Of a stretch of 64,000 nucleotides of DNA, positions 11,131 to 21,329 are shown piece by piece. The stretch's first letter is position 1; each line of letters begins with the position of its first letter. A program made the translations under genes and the position numbers. A model generated the notes under the pieces. It worked only from the letters and a program-made list of their open reading frames with translations, had not been told where the DNA came from and did not search any database. Source of the stretch: Gari tellinella (taxonomy: Eukaryota; Mollusca; Bivalvia; Cardiida; Psammobiidae); assembly GCA_922989275.2 (NCBI GenBank), contig OV277861.1:22784479-22848478 (forward strand). The letters are read 5' to 3'.

Positions 11131-11317
11131 CATAAACCTCTCTATTACGACCACTAAAATGAAGGCTTATCGATTGCATAAAAGACAGGTGACAGCTGAA
11201 AGCAAGGTTAAGGTAAAACGGAGCTTTCTGTTTTACTGTCAACTTGCTTTAACCAGTCACCTGTCGTAAACACACTATAACTAACACAATTTTGTGGTCG
11301 TAAAAAGTTGTTTACTG
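11131..11317. mobile_element. MITE family H (pogo/Tigger-like), copy 1
   Basis: Eroded ends resembling AAACCTCTCTATTACGACCA on the left and TGGTCGTAA...TTTACTG on the right, with flanking TA. The interior hairpin has a GAAAGC / GCTTTC stem (ACGGAGCTTTCTGTTTTAC). Confidence 0.6.
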
Positions 11318-11599
11318 TACATGCAGTCGATCTTGTATTAAGCGACCTCTCAGTGAAGTTGTATGAAGTTAACTGAAGACACATGGATGATAAATGCAAG
11401 GCTTGAGACAAATCATGCAGAACGCTTTTATGAGTTCTTTAATCATCAACGCCTTTGACTGCATCCCAACTATAACTGGTTGAATATTGCTGACTTTAGC
11501 CGCACAGAAGGGGATGCGATGATACATCATTAAAATGTGCATTAACTAGTAAAACAACAACAGCGTCATTAATTTTAGTTTAAGGTTGAGCACCCCGTA

Positions 11600-11770
11600 A
11601 AGGATCGGGCCTATGTCGGTCCAAATCGGAACTCTACAGGAAGAGATCGTCCATTCTCGTCAACTGCCGTTCTGTTCCGTACTAGAGCATTGTTCGGAAC
11701 AACCCGGCAGTTGACAATAATGGTCGAGCGCTGTACGTCGATTACCGATTTTGGTCCGATCAGGGTTTAT
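11600..11770. repeat. Foldback element
   Basis: GGTCCAAATCGG pairs with CCGATTTTGGTCC at the outside and GTCAACTGCCG pairs with CGGCAGTTGAC inside. The loop is about 34 bases. No coding content; family not recognised. The remaining 11318-11990 has nothing else notable. Confidence 0.55.
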
Positions 11771-12098
11771 TTACCTTTTAAAACCCTTATGTGTCAGAAT
11801 ATCGTATGCTTAAAATGACTTCTGATTTTTTACATTCTAGGGAAATTGATTGAAATAAAATCGACACGAGTGGCAAACTGTGTGATTGAGAGAAACTCAA
11901 TAAGAGTATTTCGTTTCAATCCTTTTGCTACGTATTGTTAGTTTACGTTAGCATGTATAATTGTAATCATATGTACTTCTGGAAATAAATATGAGCCATG
12001 CCATGACAGAACCTGCCTTATTGCATTACTACATTATACAGACCAAGCACCATTGTCATCCCAGACTCTGTATATGATTTTATTTACACTGCCAAATA

Positions 12099-12291
12099 CA
12101 GTCGAACTTCGATATCTCGAACTCGCTTAACTCGAATTATCCGATAGTTCGACACATGGACTGCATTATTCCATACTCGGTTAGGTCGAACATACCCATA
12201 TTTCAAAGTTAAAACGTGGCTAAGCCACGTTTTAACTTTGAAATACGGGTATGTGCGATTTAACCGAGTTCGAGATATCGAAGTTCGACTG
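12099..12291. mobile_element. MITE family I (pogo/Tigger-like), copy 1
   Basis: CAGTCGAACTTCGATATCTC and its complement at the ends, TA on both sides, and a central palindrome around AAAACGTGGCTAAGCCACG. Such TIRs are typical of pogo/Tigger non-autonomous elements. Nested in D copy 1. Confidence 0.85.
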
Positions 12292-12300
12292 TACCTATAT

Positions 12301-12486
12301 AATACAGCTACACACAATGCATCTTAGATTGTTTTACACTACAAAATACCGTATACATGTATAATACAGCTACACACAATGCATCTTAGATTGTTTTACA
12401 CTACAAAATACCGTATACATGTATAATACAGCTACACACAATGCATCTTAGATTGTTTTACACTACAAAATACCGTATACATGTAT
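12301..12486. repeat. Three tandem copies of a 62-bp unit
   Basis: The unit starts AATACAGCTACACACAATGC at 12301, 12363 and 12425. A diverged fourth start is at 12487. The copies look identical, so the expansion is recent. The sequence belongs to the body of family D. Confidence 0.9.
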
Positions 12487-12620
12487 AATAGAGCTACATA
12501 AAATGCTTTAGATGCTAGGTGGGTGTCAAACAGTGTAGACGATGTCAAAGACGCAGCGGCTGGCCTTGTTCTACACTGTTTAAAATGAAATAAGGCAGGT
12601 TTTCTCATGGAACGGCTCAT

Positions 12621-13332
12621 ATGTTTAAACTAAATTGTCTGATCTGAAGTAGAGTAAATCGGAATCGTAATAGGATCTAAAGTTTTTGTCAATACCTGTG
12701 CACCCGGGGTAGGACAGTTAATTGGTTAATCAAATACCCTTATACGTTACGCCTTTGATATATTCCTCCACAGAAGAAAAAAATCAACTTGACACATTCC
12801 TGAATATGTACCATAGGATATATTTTATATGGTAGCTAATTAAGTAGGCTACATCTTAATGTAAAGCAGAATCCTCATTAAGTAACATTCTGCTTTATGG
12901 TCTCTTATCTTAAGTACTAGAAACAGCTATGGAACAATGGGTTGAGGTGGAGAAAAATCAACCAGACGATATTCCTTACTTTTAAACTATCTTTAATTAC
13001 CTTTATTTCATGTTTGATGGATGGTAACATGAACCAATACAATTACCCACAATCGACTTTTTACACAAGTGACTTTATTTTTCAACACAAGTTCTCTCAT
13101 CCGATCAGGACAAAAATGGGCCAAGTCTGTCAATTGTTTTAAACAGGTTAGCTGGATTTCCCGATGGTCTGTGAAATACATATGTGCATGAAATGATCAT
13201 TGCTTAATATAAATATGGTTTTCAATATGTGTAACGATAGAAATTAGGTTATACATGCAGCTGAAAAAGTATGGTACGAAAACATGTATTATACAAAAAA
13301 ACACATGCGCTTTATCTGCCATGAGCATTAAC
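12621..13332. other. No gene; one G remnant
   Basis: A degenerate G element lies about 12720-12925 (TAATGTAAAGCAGAATCCTC / ACATTCTGCTTTA hairpin). The rest is AT-rich without recognisable features. Confidence 0.4.
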
Positions 13333-13580
13333 AGGAGAGAAAATAACATTCTTTCTTGTCTAAACGAAACTTTACGCAAATGCAAAGTAAGAAAATGTGA
13401 ACATCGAATGATTATTGAAAAATTGCTGACTTCTTTTTAATCTAATTGACAATCAATTTAAAGCCTGATCATACGCCGGGGTTTACAGCGTCTAACTTGG
13501 CTCCAAACTGTTTGCACTATGCATAATGCATGCGAATAAAGCATAAACGCTTTTAATGGAAACGAAAAGCGTCTTCTTCT
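13333..13580. mobile_element. Degenerate A element
   Basis: It carries AACATTCTTTCTTGTCTAAACG at one side, a broken hairpin (GATCATACGCCGGGG...AACTTGGCTCCAAACTG) and ATAAACGC near the other end. The limits are approximate. Confidence 0.5.
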
Positions 13581-13688
13581 CAGCAACTACTGCCGTCAAC
13601 GTGTTAATGCGAATGACGGAATTTGACAAAAGATGACAAGGACGACGTTTTGAATACAAGGGTCTAATGTTATAAACGTTTTGCGTGG

Positions 13689-13778
13689 AGTCTAAGGTCG
13701 TTCTCAAACATTTGATTGGTCAAATTTGAGCAAAGGCTCAAATCTGACCAATCAAATGCTTGAGAACGACCTTAGACT
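13689..13778. repeat. Family K foldback, copy 1
   Basis: Forty-three-base arms AGTCTAAGGTCGTTCTCAAA... and the complement, separated by four bases (AAAG), with few mismatches. A related half-preserved copy is at about 45779-45862. Confidence 0.8.
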
Positions 13779-13879
13779 CAATTCAAATGCTTTATTACCT
13801 TGGGGAGAGGGCTTAAACTGAGACATTTACGCGTTCTTACTTTACTTTCAAACGTGTGTTTAGCGGAAGTTATTGGCCA

Positions 13880-14098
13880 TTTACGTCATAGATACTCATT
13901 TTAACACATTTAATGTATTCCTCCTAACAAGAAACTAGTTCCAATTTAAACAGTAACGAATGTGAAACATAAAAATACTTTCTATATTTTAGCAAATGGT
14001 AGTTTAAAGCAGACTGAAATTATAGCAGAATGCGCCTTAAGGTCTGCTTTAAGTCATCACAAGTCTTCAAAACTAGAAACCGGCTACAAAGTAAACGG
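13880..14098. mobile_element. G element, degenerate
   Basis: It contains TTTAAAGCAGACTGAAATTA, AGCAGAATGCGCCTTAAGG and AACTAGAAACCGGCTAC, the order seen in the complete G copy at 49739. The ends are eroded. Confidence 0.55.
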
Positions 14099-14284
14099 TT
14101 AAAGAAATGAATATTCTGCATTTCTAAAGCCACGTGACTGTTGAAGTGTTAATTGCTTAACACACCATAATAAAAAGAAGTTTATTTGGATCTCCTTAAA
14201 TATAACACATGCAAATGTAATAAACCCTTATATTAATAAGACATTAATCTTGTCGTTTATATAACAATAAAGTGTCTAATTGAT

Positions 14285-15185
14285 TCAGAGAGGAACAACG
14301 TTATATTTATTATTTTCCAATGAACACGTTTATGCAAAAATATACATTTCCATTGCAAACTGTTCGGAGCCAGATCAGACGTCGGGTGACCGACCCGGCG
14401 TCTGATCAGGCTTCAAACTGTTTGCCACTCAGACAAGAAAGTTGTTGTAAATTTTGAGAGTTTTATACGTTTACGTTCTAGTGGATTGCGTTTGCGTTTC
14501 AGCGGAAAAGAAATAACGTCTTCTACATTGATCCCTTATCTTTACTTCTCTGTATTTCCTTCAATTCTGAAAAATGCATAGTTTGCAAATTTTACAGGGG
14601 TTCACCAAGGAGCACCCTGATCTCGGTGTGAATTGTTTATATTACTCTTTTTTCCGAAATAGTTTCTTAAAACAACCCTTACAATCAACATTAACCGAAG
14701 ATGATCCTCTCTACATAGTTTGCAATAAGAACAAACACGTGCATTTGGAAAGAGTGTCGTGTTTCTCAAAGTAGATCTAATGTACATGTTCATCTTAAAT
14801 ATCTTACATATAAGCAAGGTCTGCTTCCGATCCATTTCCAAAAATATTGCTTACTCGTTGTGTATTACATGTGTGTGTATACATGTATATATATTTGTAA
14901 AATACTCGTATCTGGAAATAAACATGTTTAAACTAAACATCTTGCAATGAAGAATATGATATTGTTTCCCGTTGAAAAGAAACGCAAATAAATGTAGAAA
15001 ATGGCAATGCCTTGAAAATGTTGCCGATTTATTTTAAAACTGAAGAACACACAGTTTAGAACCTGATCAGATGCCGGGTCACCTGACGTCTGATCAGGCT
15101 CCGAACTGTTTACAATGGACATACTGTTTTTGCATTAACGCGCTTATTGTGATAGAATCACGTTCTAAATGTATCCACTGTATAA
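14285..15185. other. Two degenerate A elements, no gene
   Basis: About 14290-14530 and 14950-15185 hold A-type hairpins (GATCAGACGTCGGG...CCCGGCGTCTGATC; GATCAGATGCCGGG...GACGTCTGATC) and worn TIRs. The ORFs here are repeat translations. The space between shows nothing recognisable. Confidence 0.5.
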
Positions 15186-15242
15186 GCAAAATATGCTATA
15201 GTGACAGACACTATAACGAGTTAACTCTTGCAACACTGAGTA

Positions 15243-15489
15243 CAGTGGAGAAACTGTTATTCTTTCCCGTTTAAACGCAAACGAAACGCAAACGCAAAGC
15301 ACTAAAACGCAGAAAAGTACAACTTTTGGACAATTCTAATAATTCATGTTTATCTTGGTGGCAAATAGTTTTGAGCCAGATCAGACGCCGGGTTACCCGG
15401 CGTCTGATCTGGCTCCAAACTGCTTGCATAGGAAATAATAGTTTTAGCGTAAACGCGTTTATTGGAAAAGAATAACGTTTTCTCCACTG
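15243..15489. mobile_element. MITE family A, copy 2
   Basis: TA-flanked CAGTGGAGAAACTGTTATTC with its complement at the right end. The central hairpin is intact. Confidence 0.88.
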
Positions 15490-15599
15490 TAACTCTTGCA
15501 ACACTAAGTAACTATTGTGGGTCATTAGGTTCCTTAGCGGTTCTTTTTAGTTACCAAAACACGAACCGATTTACTTTGAATTCCGGGTAGGTTACAAAA

Positions 15600-15720
15600 T
15601 ATTAGTCTTTATTTACAAACAGTGTAGACCCAGATCAGAGGGCTCATTTAGGAGCCTACTGGACTGGATCTAGACAGTGTGTAAATGTAATGAGTATATT
15701 CTAAACAGGTCCATGGTGTT
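15600..15720. repeat. F-type hairpin remnant
   Basis: ACAAACAGTGTAGACCCAGA, GATCAGAGGGCTC and a broken right arm, followed by GTAAATGTAATGAGTATATT. The same context recurs near 34510 and 35430. Confidence 0.45.
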
Positions 15721-15848
15721 AAAAAAGTTAAGCAATCTTTCTGTACAATTTTCTTATCATCATATTGTATTTACTCTGTGTGATTTGGCTACATGCAAAA
15801 ACCTAACTTAAAACAATAATTGTCATACATAAATGGATTTCATTATAC

Positions 15849-16061
15849 TTAACTCTTACCATGCTAGCGGTGAAATTATGATAACCTTCATAAACAGTTT
15901 GGATCCTGATGAGACGCCGCATTATGCGGCGTCTCATCAGGATCCAAACTGATTGACACTCTGAACCCGTATTGAAAAGAAATTTATAAAATTCATTTTT
16001 AGACTAGTGACAGACGACAATTATTGCGGATGAAAAAAAAGCCCAGCATGCAAAGAGTTAA
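15849..16061. mobile_element. TTAA MITE (E-like) with near-perfect hairpin
   Basis: TTAACTCTTACCATGCTAGC at the left; GCATGCAAAGAGTTAA at the right. The core is AACAGTTTGGATCCTGATGA ... TCATCAGGATCCAAACTG around ACGCCGCATTATGCGGCGT. TTAA on both sides. Confidence 0.8.
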
Positions 16062-16189
16062 TAACTCAAGCCCCTTGACACATTTATGATAAAACTTGTT
16101 TTTTTTTAACAACTGTCATTGTTTTCAGATGCTAGACGTGGTATATACACCTTCCTAGGTACATCGGGGATGACTTTATTCCTTTCCAA

Positions 16190-16715
16190 TAAACGCGTTT
16201 ATTCTAACTTTATATCGCGTTTATTCTAACATTATAATTTCCTTTGCAAAAAGTTTAGAGCCTGATCAGACGCCGGGTAACCCGGCGTCTGATCATGCTC
16301 CAAACTGTTTGCCACTCAGATGAGAATAAATAGTCAGAATTGTCCACAAATTGATATTTTCTCCAATTTCTTGCAATTCGTTTGCGTTTCGTTTGCGTTT
16401 AAGACGGGGAAAAACGTCTTCTCCACTGAACATACCTATGTACATGTGGGAAGAGTTATTCTTTCCCAATAAACGCGTTTACGCTAACGCTATTACATGT
16501 ATTACCGTTGCAAACAGTTTGGAGCCAGATCACACGCTAGGTAAGGTGTCAAATAATTTGCCATGATCACACGCCGGGTAAGGCCCCAAACTATTTACCC
16601 CTTAGATAAGAATGAATAAAAATTTCAAAAACAGTGTCACTTTCTACATTTAAGCGCATTGTGTTTGTGTTTAAGCGTGAAAGAATAACGTCTTCTCTTC
16701 TATACAGTGGTGAAG
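16190..16715. other. Two adjacent worn A elements
   Basis: About 16190-16430 has a good hairpin (GATCAGACGCCGGGTAACCC) but a lost left end. About 16445-16715 has a broken hairpin (GATCACACGCTAGG and GATCACACGCCGGG). The ends read CGTCTTCTCCACTG and CTTCTCTTCTATA. No gene. Confidence 0.5.
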
Positions 16716-16728
16716 ACGTTAGTTTTTT

Positions 16729-16985
16729 CCGGTTAAACTATTTATGATCAAATTTATCGCTGTATTGTCGTCTGCTTCAATATTGTTGTCTGCAAATATC
16801 GTTTCAAAGCTAGATTTAAGACAGTATAACTAACGTCATTTCAAATCAAATGACAAACAGTTTTGATCCTGATCAGACGACGCGTTACGCGGTGTCTGAT
16901 CAGGATCAAAACTGTTTGCAAATGCGCTTTATGACGTCATTGGCAGTGAAACGAAACTAAAGTACACAAGCGATGTAATAAAAGG
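16729..16985. mobile_element. E-like TTAA element, left part recognisable
   Basis: It contains TATTGTCGTCTGCTTCAATA, GTTGTCTGCAAATATCG, then GACAAACAGTTTTGATCCTG ... CAGGATCAAAACTGTTTG, and TGACGTCATTGGCAGTGAAA. It abuts A-type sequence at a TTAA (CCGGTTAAAC). Confidence 0.55.
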
Positions 16986-17187
16986 AGGAACATTACGATT
17001 TTCGAACATGTAAACAATTTACTAAAGTCAGAGCGGAAAATCAGTTAAGAACCTGATCAAATTTCGTGTTATGTAGCGTCTGATCCACCAAAAACTGTTT
17101 GCAATGGACAATTTATTTTGTTTTAGCCTAAACGTCTTTATTTGGAAAGAATAACGTTTTTTCCTCAGATATTTCGTCTTGCTGGTA

Positions 17188-17433
17188 CAGTGGAGAATCT
17201 GTTATTCTTTCCCGTTTAAACGCAAACGTACGCAAACGCAAAGCACTAAAACGTAGAAAAGAACAACTTTTGGACAATTCTGATAATTCTTGTTTATCAT
17301 GGAGGCAAACAGTTTGGAGCCTGATCAGACGCCGGGTTACCCGGCGTCTGATCTGGCTCCAAACTGTTTGCATTGCAACTAATAGTTTTAGCGTAAACGC
17401 GTTTATTGGGAAAGAATAACAGATTCTCCACTG
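17188..17433. mobile_element. MITE family A, copy 3
   Basis: TA-flanked TIRs and a complete hairpin. First of three direct-orientation copies that bound the 657-bp tandem duplication. Confidence 0.87.
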
Positions 17434-17832
17434 TACAAGTACAGTCTAAAACGTTTACCCTTTCGGCGCAAAATTAATCGTGAGGTTTTTACCCCTTTAC
17501 CGTGACTTTGATGTTTGTTTCGATATATTGTCTGCAAGATCGTATCAAAATTAGATTAAAATAGTTGTGCGTTACGATATATCGAAACGAGTGTCAAATA
17601 GTTTAGATCATGATCAGACCTGTTTGCAAATTCGACTTTATGCAATTTCGGTTCCGAAAAGGTAAAAGCTTTCATTGAAAAACAAAAGCTACATCAATTG
17701 GATATACAGCAAAGCAGAAAAATCCTATTGGAGCTTTCTGTGCTACTTTCACATTGATTCAAGCAGTCACCTGTCGTTCATGTAAATACTTTATAATCAA
17801 CACAATTTAGTGGTCGTAGTAGAGAGGTTATA

Positions 17833-18090
17833 TACAGTGGAGAATCTGTTATTCTTTCCCGTTTAAACGCAAACGTACGCAAACGTACGCAAACGCAAAG
17901 CACTAAAACGTAGAAAAGAACAACTTTTGGACAATTCTGATAATTCTTGTTTATCTTGGTGGCAAACAGTTTGGAGCCTGATCAGACGCCGGGTTACCCG
18001 GCGTCTGATCTGGCTCCAAACTGTTTGCACTGCAAATAATAGTTTTAGCGTAAACGCGTTTATTGGGAAAGAATAACAGATTCTCCACTT
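17833..18090. mobile_element. MITE family A, copy 4
   Basis: Same as copy 3, but with an extra GTACGCAAAC unit in the left arm and its last G changed to T (CCACTTTA). Confidence 0.86.
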
Positions 18091-18491
18091 TACATGTACA
18101 GTCTGGAACGTTTACCTTTTCGGCGCAAAATTAATCGTGAGGTTTTTACCCCTTTACCGTGACTTTGACGTTTGTTTCGATATATTGTCTGCAAGATCGT
18201 ATCAAAATTAGATTAAAATAGTTGTGCGTTACGATATATCGAAACGAGTGTCAAATAGTTTAGATCATGATCAGACCTGTTTTCAAATTCGACTTTATGC
18301 AATTTCGGTTCCGAAAAGGTAAAAGCTTTCATTGAAAATCAAAAGCTACATCATTAAGATATATAGCAAACCAGAAAGATCCTATGGGAATTTTCTGTTT
18401 TACTTTCACATTGCTTTAAGCAGTCACCTGTCGTACTTGTAAATACTTTATAATCAACACAATTTAGTGGTCGTAGTAGAGAGGTTATATA

Positions 18492-18737
18492 CAGTGGCGA
18501 ATCTGTTATTCTTTCCCGTTTAAACGCAAACGTACGCAAACGCAAAGCACTAAAACGTAGAAAAGAACAACATTTGGACAATTCTGATAATTCTTGTTTA
18601 TCTTGGTGGCAAACAGTTTGGAGCCTGATCAGACGCCGGGTTACCCGGCGTCTGATCTGGCTCCAAACTGTTTGCACTGCAACTAATAGTTTTAGCGTAA
18701 ACGCGTTTATTGGGAAAGAATAACAGATTCTCCACTG
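18492..18737. mobile_element. MITE family A, copy 5, at the 3' end of the Cys-rich gene
   Basis: TA-flanked. Its right end lies 28 bases past the minus-strand stop codon at 18766. On the minus strand its TTCCCAATAAACGCG supplies an AATAAA (18711-18706), about 55 bases after the stop. Confidence 0.87.
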
Positions 18738-18765
18738 TAGCAGCAGCAGGATTCGTTTTTGGTAA

Positions 18766-19196
18766 TTATGGCTTCTTGCCGAACAAGTGATGCAGTCTCA
18801 GAAACTTTAACAGACTCTTCCAGAGTGACAGGTTCACTGGTGGTGTAGACACCGGTGTGGTGGGGGATGCAGGTGTCGTAGTAGATGGTGTAGAGGACTT
18901 CTTGCAATTCCATCGGTCCCATTGGATGACTTGGCCTTCCTCGCTACAGTATGAGCCATAGCACCAATCGGAACCCTCGTCGTAACCACTGTCTATATCA
19001 GAGTTGATTGGGAACTCTTTGCCATTGACTGTGCAGGATGGGGGCGGGGTCGGTGTTGATGGAGGTGGGGTGGGTGGGGGTGGTGACGTGGTCGTCGGTT
19101 GTTTCCTACACTTGAAGTTATCCCAGGTAAGAACATTTCCTGACTTGTCACATAAGTAGCCATAACACCAATTCTCTTTGGCGTCATATCCTTCAC
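18766..19196 (-). CDS. Cys-rich protein exon 2 (rest of module 1, linker, module 2, tail)
   Basis: The acceptor AG lies at 19198-19197. The exon completes the split Gly codon, then reads EGYDAKENWCYGYLC onward to TAA at 18768-18766; 142 codons plus stop. Composition is coding-like: ordered CxxxC spacing, Pro/Thr linker and no stops in 429 bases. Confidence 0.82.
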
Positions 19197-20643
19197 CTAG
19201 GAAATAAACGGTGAAAGTGTTATGTTTGCGCTAGTGCTCACATAATACATATGAGCCGCTGCCGTGTCATAAGAAAACCTGACTTATTGCATTGCAAACA
19301 GTGTAGATCATTGCCAGCCGCCGCGTCTTTGACGCGGCGACTGGCATTAATATACTCTTTTTGACACCCACAATCATCTAACGCATTGTATCTAAGGTAA
19401 TTGGCAATGTAGACCAAACTCAGATACAGAGTCTGGAATGGAATTGAAACGGTGCTTGGTATGTACAATGTTACAATGCAATACGTCGGTTTGCTCATGA
19501 CACGGCTCATATTCTAGTTTCCAGCATTGGAAGTGTTTACCCATTAAGCATAGTGTCTACCTAAGTGGCATTATCAAACCAAACAGTCTATACCCTGATG
19601 AGGCACGCGTCGTCTCATCTGGGTCTTCACTGTTTGATATATCACATAAAATATTTTGCTGCATGGACAAACCTACATCTAGGCATATATCGTTCATTCC
19701 AGTGGATAAAACGGCATGCTTTCCCGTTTAAGTTAATACATGTATACAGTGGAGAATCTGTTATTCTTTCCCAATAAACGCGTTTACGCTAAAACTATTA
19801 GTTGCAGTGCAAACAGTTTGGAGCCAGATCAGACGCCGGGTAACCCGTCGTCTGATCAGGCTCCAAACTGTTTGCCACCAAGATAAACAATAATTATCAG
19901 AATTGTCCAAAAGTTGTTCTTTTCTACGTTTTAGTGCTTTGCGTTTGCGTACGTTTGCGTTTAAACGGGAAAGAATAACAGATTATCCACTGTAGTAACG
20001 CATAAGTGAATCTACGAAATGTTGAAGAGACCAGTTATGGAAAAAGTCAACCTTTATTTTGGTAAGGTTGGCAAATGTATTGACGCCAGATCAGACGTCG
20101 GACAACTTGGCGTCTGATCAAGTTTCAAACTATTTATGATATTCATTGAAGTATTATTGCGTTGATTGTGAATGGATAAAGATTAGAAAACTTTAATCAT
20201 TCGTGTTTATACACAGATTCATTGCAATGAAAGATGAAAATGACAATATTCTGACAATTATGACTAATCATTTTAATCTGAGGGTCAAACAGTTTGAGGC
20301 CTGATTACCTTGCGTCCGATCTGGTTCAAAGCTACTTACAATGCAAACCTTTGATTTAGCATCAATGTATATATTGGGAAAGAATGACTTCTTTTCCAGT
20401 GTAAACTTTTGCAAACCGAACTTGATATTAATTAAAGTTTAGTCTGTATTACAACTCACCGAATTTTGCGCCAAAGGGATAAAGCTTTCCTTTCCATTCA
20501 CAACCGTTAGCAGCGGTAGGCGGGGCAGGGTCGGGACTGCTCGTAGCGGATTTCATGCGTTTATAGCTAATGGGCAATCTTCCAGCCTCCGTCATCGAGA
20601 TACAGAAAAGCAGAACCATCAGGAATGCTAAAAAGTAAACCAT
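18766..20643 (-). CDS. Secreted two-module WCYG cysteine-rich protein (two exons)
   Basis: Joining exon 1 (20643-20460) and exon 2 (19196-18766) gives 204 aa. Residues 1-20 are a hydrophobic signal peptide (MVYFLAFLMVLLFCIS). Two copies of a module follow: C, x-x-x-G-K-x-[YF]-P, a G-Y-D-rich turn, W-C-Y-G-x2-C, x3-G-x-V-x2-W-D-x-[FW]-x-C. Each has four cysteines. Module 1 is about 48-91 and module 2 about 115-159. A Thr/Pro linker (TTTSPPPPTPPPSTPTPPP) separates them and a second Ser/Thr/Pro stretch precedes a basic tail ending GKKP. Role unknown; an extracellular matrix, defence or adhesion role is possible. I do not recognise a named domain. Splice sites are GTGAGT/AG with matching phase 1. 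Confidence 0.8.
19251..19510. mobile_element. MITE family D, copy 2 (in the Cys-rich gene intron)
   Basis: ATGAGCCGCTGCCGTGTCAT at the left, ATGACACGGCTCAT at the right. Asymmetric hairpin near the left: GCAAACAGTGTAGATCATTG with GCCGCCGCGTCTTTGACGCG. About 260 bp, the family's normal size. Confidence 0.83.
19747..19992. mobile_element. MITE family A, copy 6 (opposite orientation, same intron)
   Basis: TA-flanked. It reads TTCTTTCCCAATAAACGCG first, so it is inverted relative to copies 3-5. The hairpin has one extra mismatch (CCCGTCGTCTG). Confidence 0.87.
19993..20440. other. Intron remainder with worn hairpin cores
   Basis: Degenerate modules near 20080-20130 (GACGCCAGATCAGACGTCGG / GGCGTCTGATC) and 20288-20340 (CAAACAGTTTGAGGCCTG). 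Nothing else is seen before exon 1 of the Cys-rich gene. Confidence 0.45.
20460..20643 (-). CDS. Cys-rich protein exon 1 (signal peptide, start of module 1)
   Basis: From ATG 20643-20641 to the donor GTGAGT at 20459; 61 codons plus one base. It ends inside module 1 at KLYPFGAKF. The frame stays open upstream through the adjoining TTAA MITE, giving extra in-frame Mets (MKELNIFYM...; MFSTLAM...), so the true start could be up to about 40 codons earlier. ATG 20643 is preferred because it is the first outside the MITE and gives a normal signal peptide. Confidence 0.75.
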
Positions 20644-20654
20644 ATAAAATATAT

Positions 20655-20760
20655 TTAACTCTTTCATCGCCAATGTCGAAAACATTGACCTTTGCAAACA
20701 GTTTGGATCCTGATCAGACGCCGCGTCACGATGCGTCGGATCAGGATCCAAACTGTTTAA
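20655..20760. mobile_element. TTAA MITE abutting the Cys-rich gene start
   Basis: It begins TTAACTCTTTCATCGCCAAT, an E-type end, 12 bases upstream of the gene's preferred ATG. The hairpin GCAAACAGTTTGGATCCTGA ... TCAGGATCCAAACTGTTT is complete. The far end is not clear and may run to about 20850. Confidence 0.7.
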
Positions 20761-20910
20761 GACTCATATCAATGTTTCTGAGATGATACAGTCGGTAACA
20801 GAACCACACAGATTCGGAAAGCCACATTAGAAGAATGCTATGTACTAATAGTGTTGCTATGGTTCAGAAACGCTTGTGTAGATATTACCTCTCCTTTTGC
20901 AGCAAAATAA

Positions 20911-21171
20911 ATGAGCCTTGCCGTGACAAAACCTGCCTAATTGCATTGCAACATTACAGACCAAGCACCGTTGGCATCTCAGGCTCTTCATCTGAGTTTG
21001 GTCTTTACTACCAAATGTCGTTTATACTATAGCTACATAGAATGCTTTAGGTGCATGTGTGTGTCAAACAGTGTAGATCAAGACCAGCCGCCGCGTCTTT
21101 GACGCGTCGGCTGGCCTTGATATACACTTTTTGCAATGCAATAAGGCAGGTTTTGTCATGGCACGGCTCAA
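20911..21171. mobile_element. MITE family D, copy 3
   Basis: ATGAGCCTTGCCGTGACAAA and its complement TTTTGTCATGGCACGGCTCA. The hairpin lies towards the right end: CAAACAGTGTAGATCAAGAC with GCCGCCGCGTCTTTGACGCG. Confidence 0.85.
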
Positions 21172-21329
21172 ATGTTGATTTCCTTGCCAAAAACATAGTT
21201 ATACACAAGATGTTCAATTGTAAACCCGGTACTGCTAAGAGACGGGCATTATGGTCTCAGACTGCCAGAACTAGTCAAACTAGAACTGCGCTATCATGAT
21301 CGCTAAATGTGATTTATACACCCTACATG

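Larger units (their letters stand above)
11991..12620. mobile_element. MITE family D, copy 1, enlarged by nested insertion and tandem repeats
   Basis: Starts ATGAGCCATGCCATGACAGA and ends with the complement GGAACGGCTCAT. The usual size is about 260 bp; this copy is 630 bp because it holds a family I MITE (12099-12291) and three copies of a 62-bp repeat. Its own hairpin arms (TCAAACAGTGTAGA / TCTACACTGTTTAAAATG) remain. Confidence 0.75.
17188..18491. repeat. Tandem duplication, unit about 657 bp, with A copies at the joints
   Basis: The spacer after A3 (17434-17832) is repeated after A4 (18091-18491) at well over 90 % identity by eye. For example TTTCGGCGCAAAATTAATCG occurs at 17461 and again at about 18118. 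The order is A3-spacer-A4-spacer-A5, as expected from unequal exchange between direct A copies. The spacer is itself an inverted E-like remnant plus half an H element. Confidence 0.9.
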
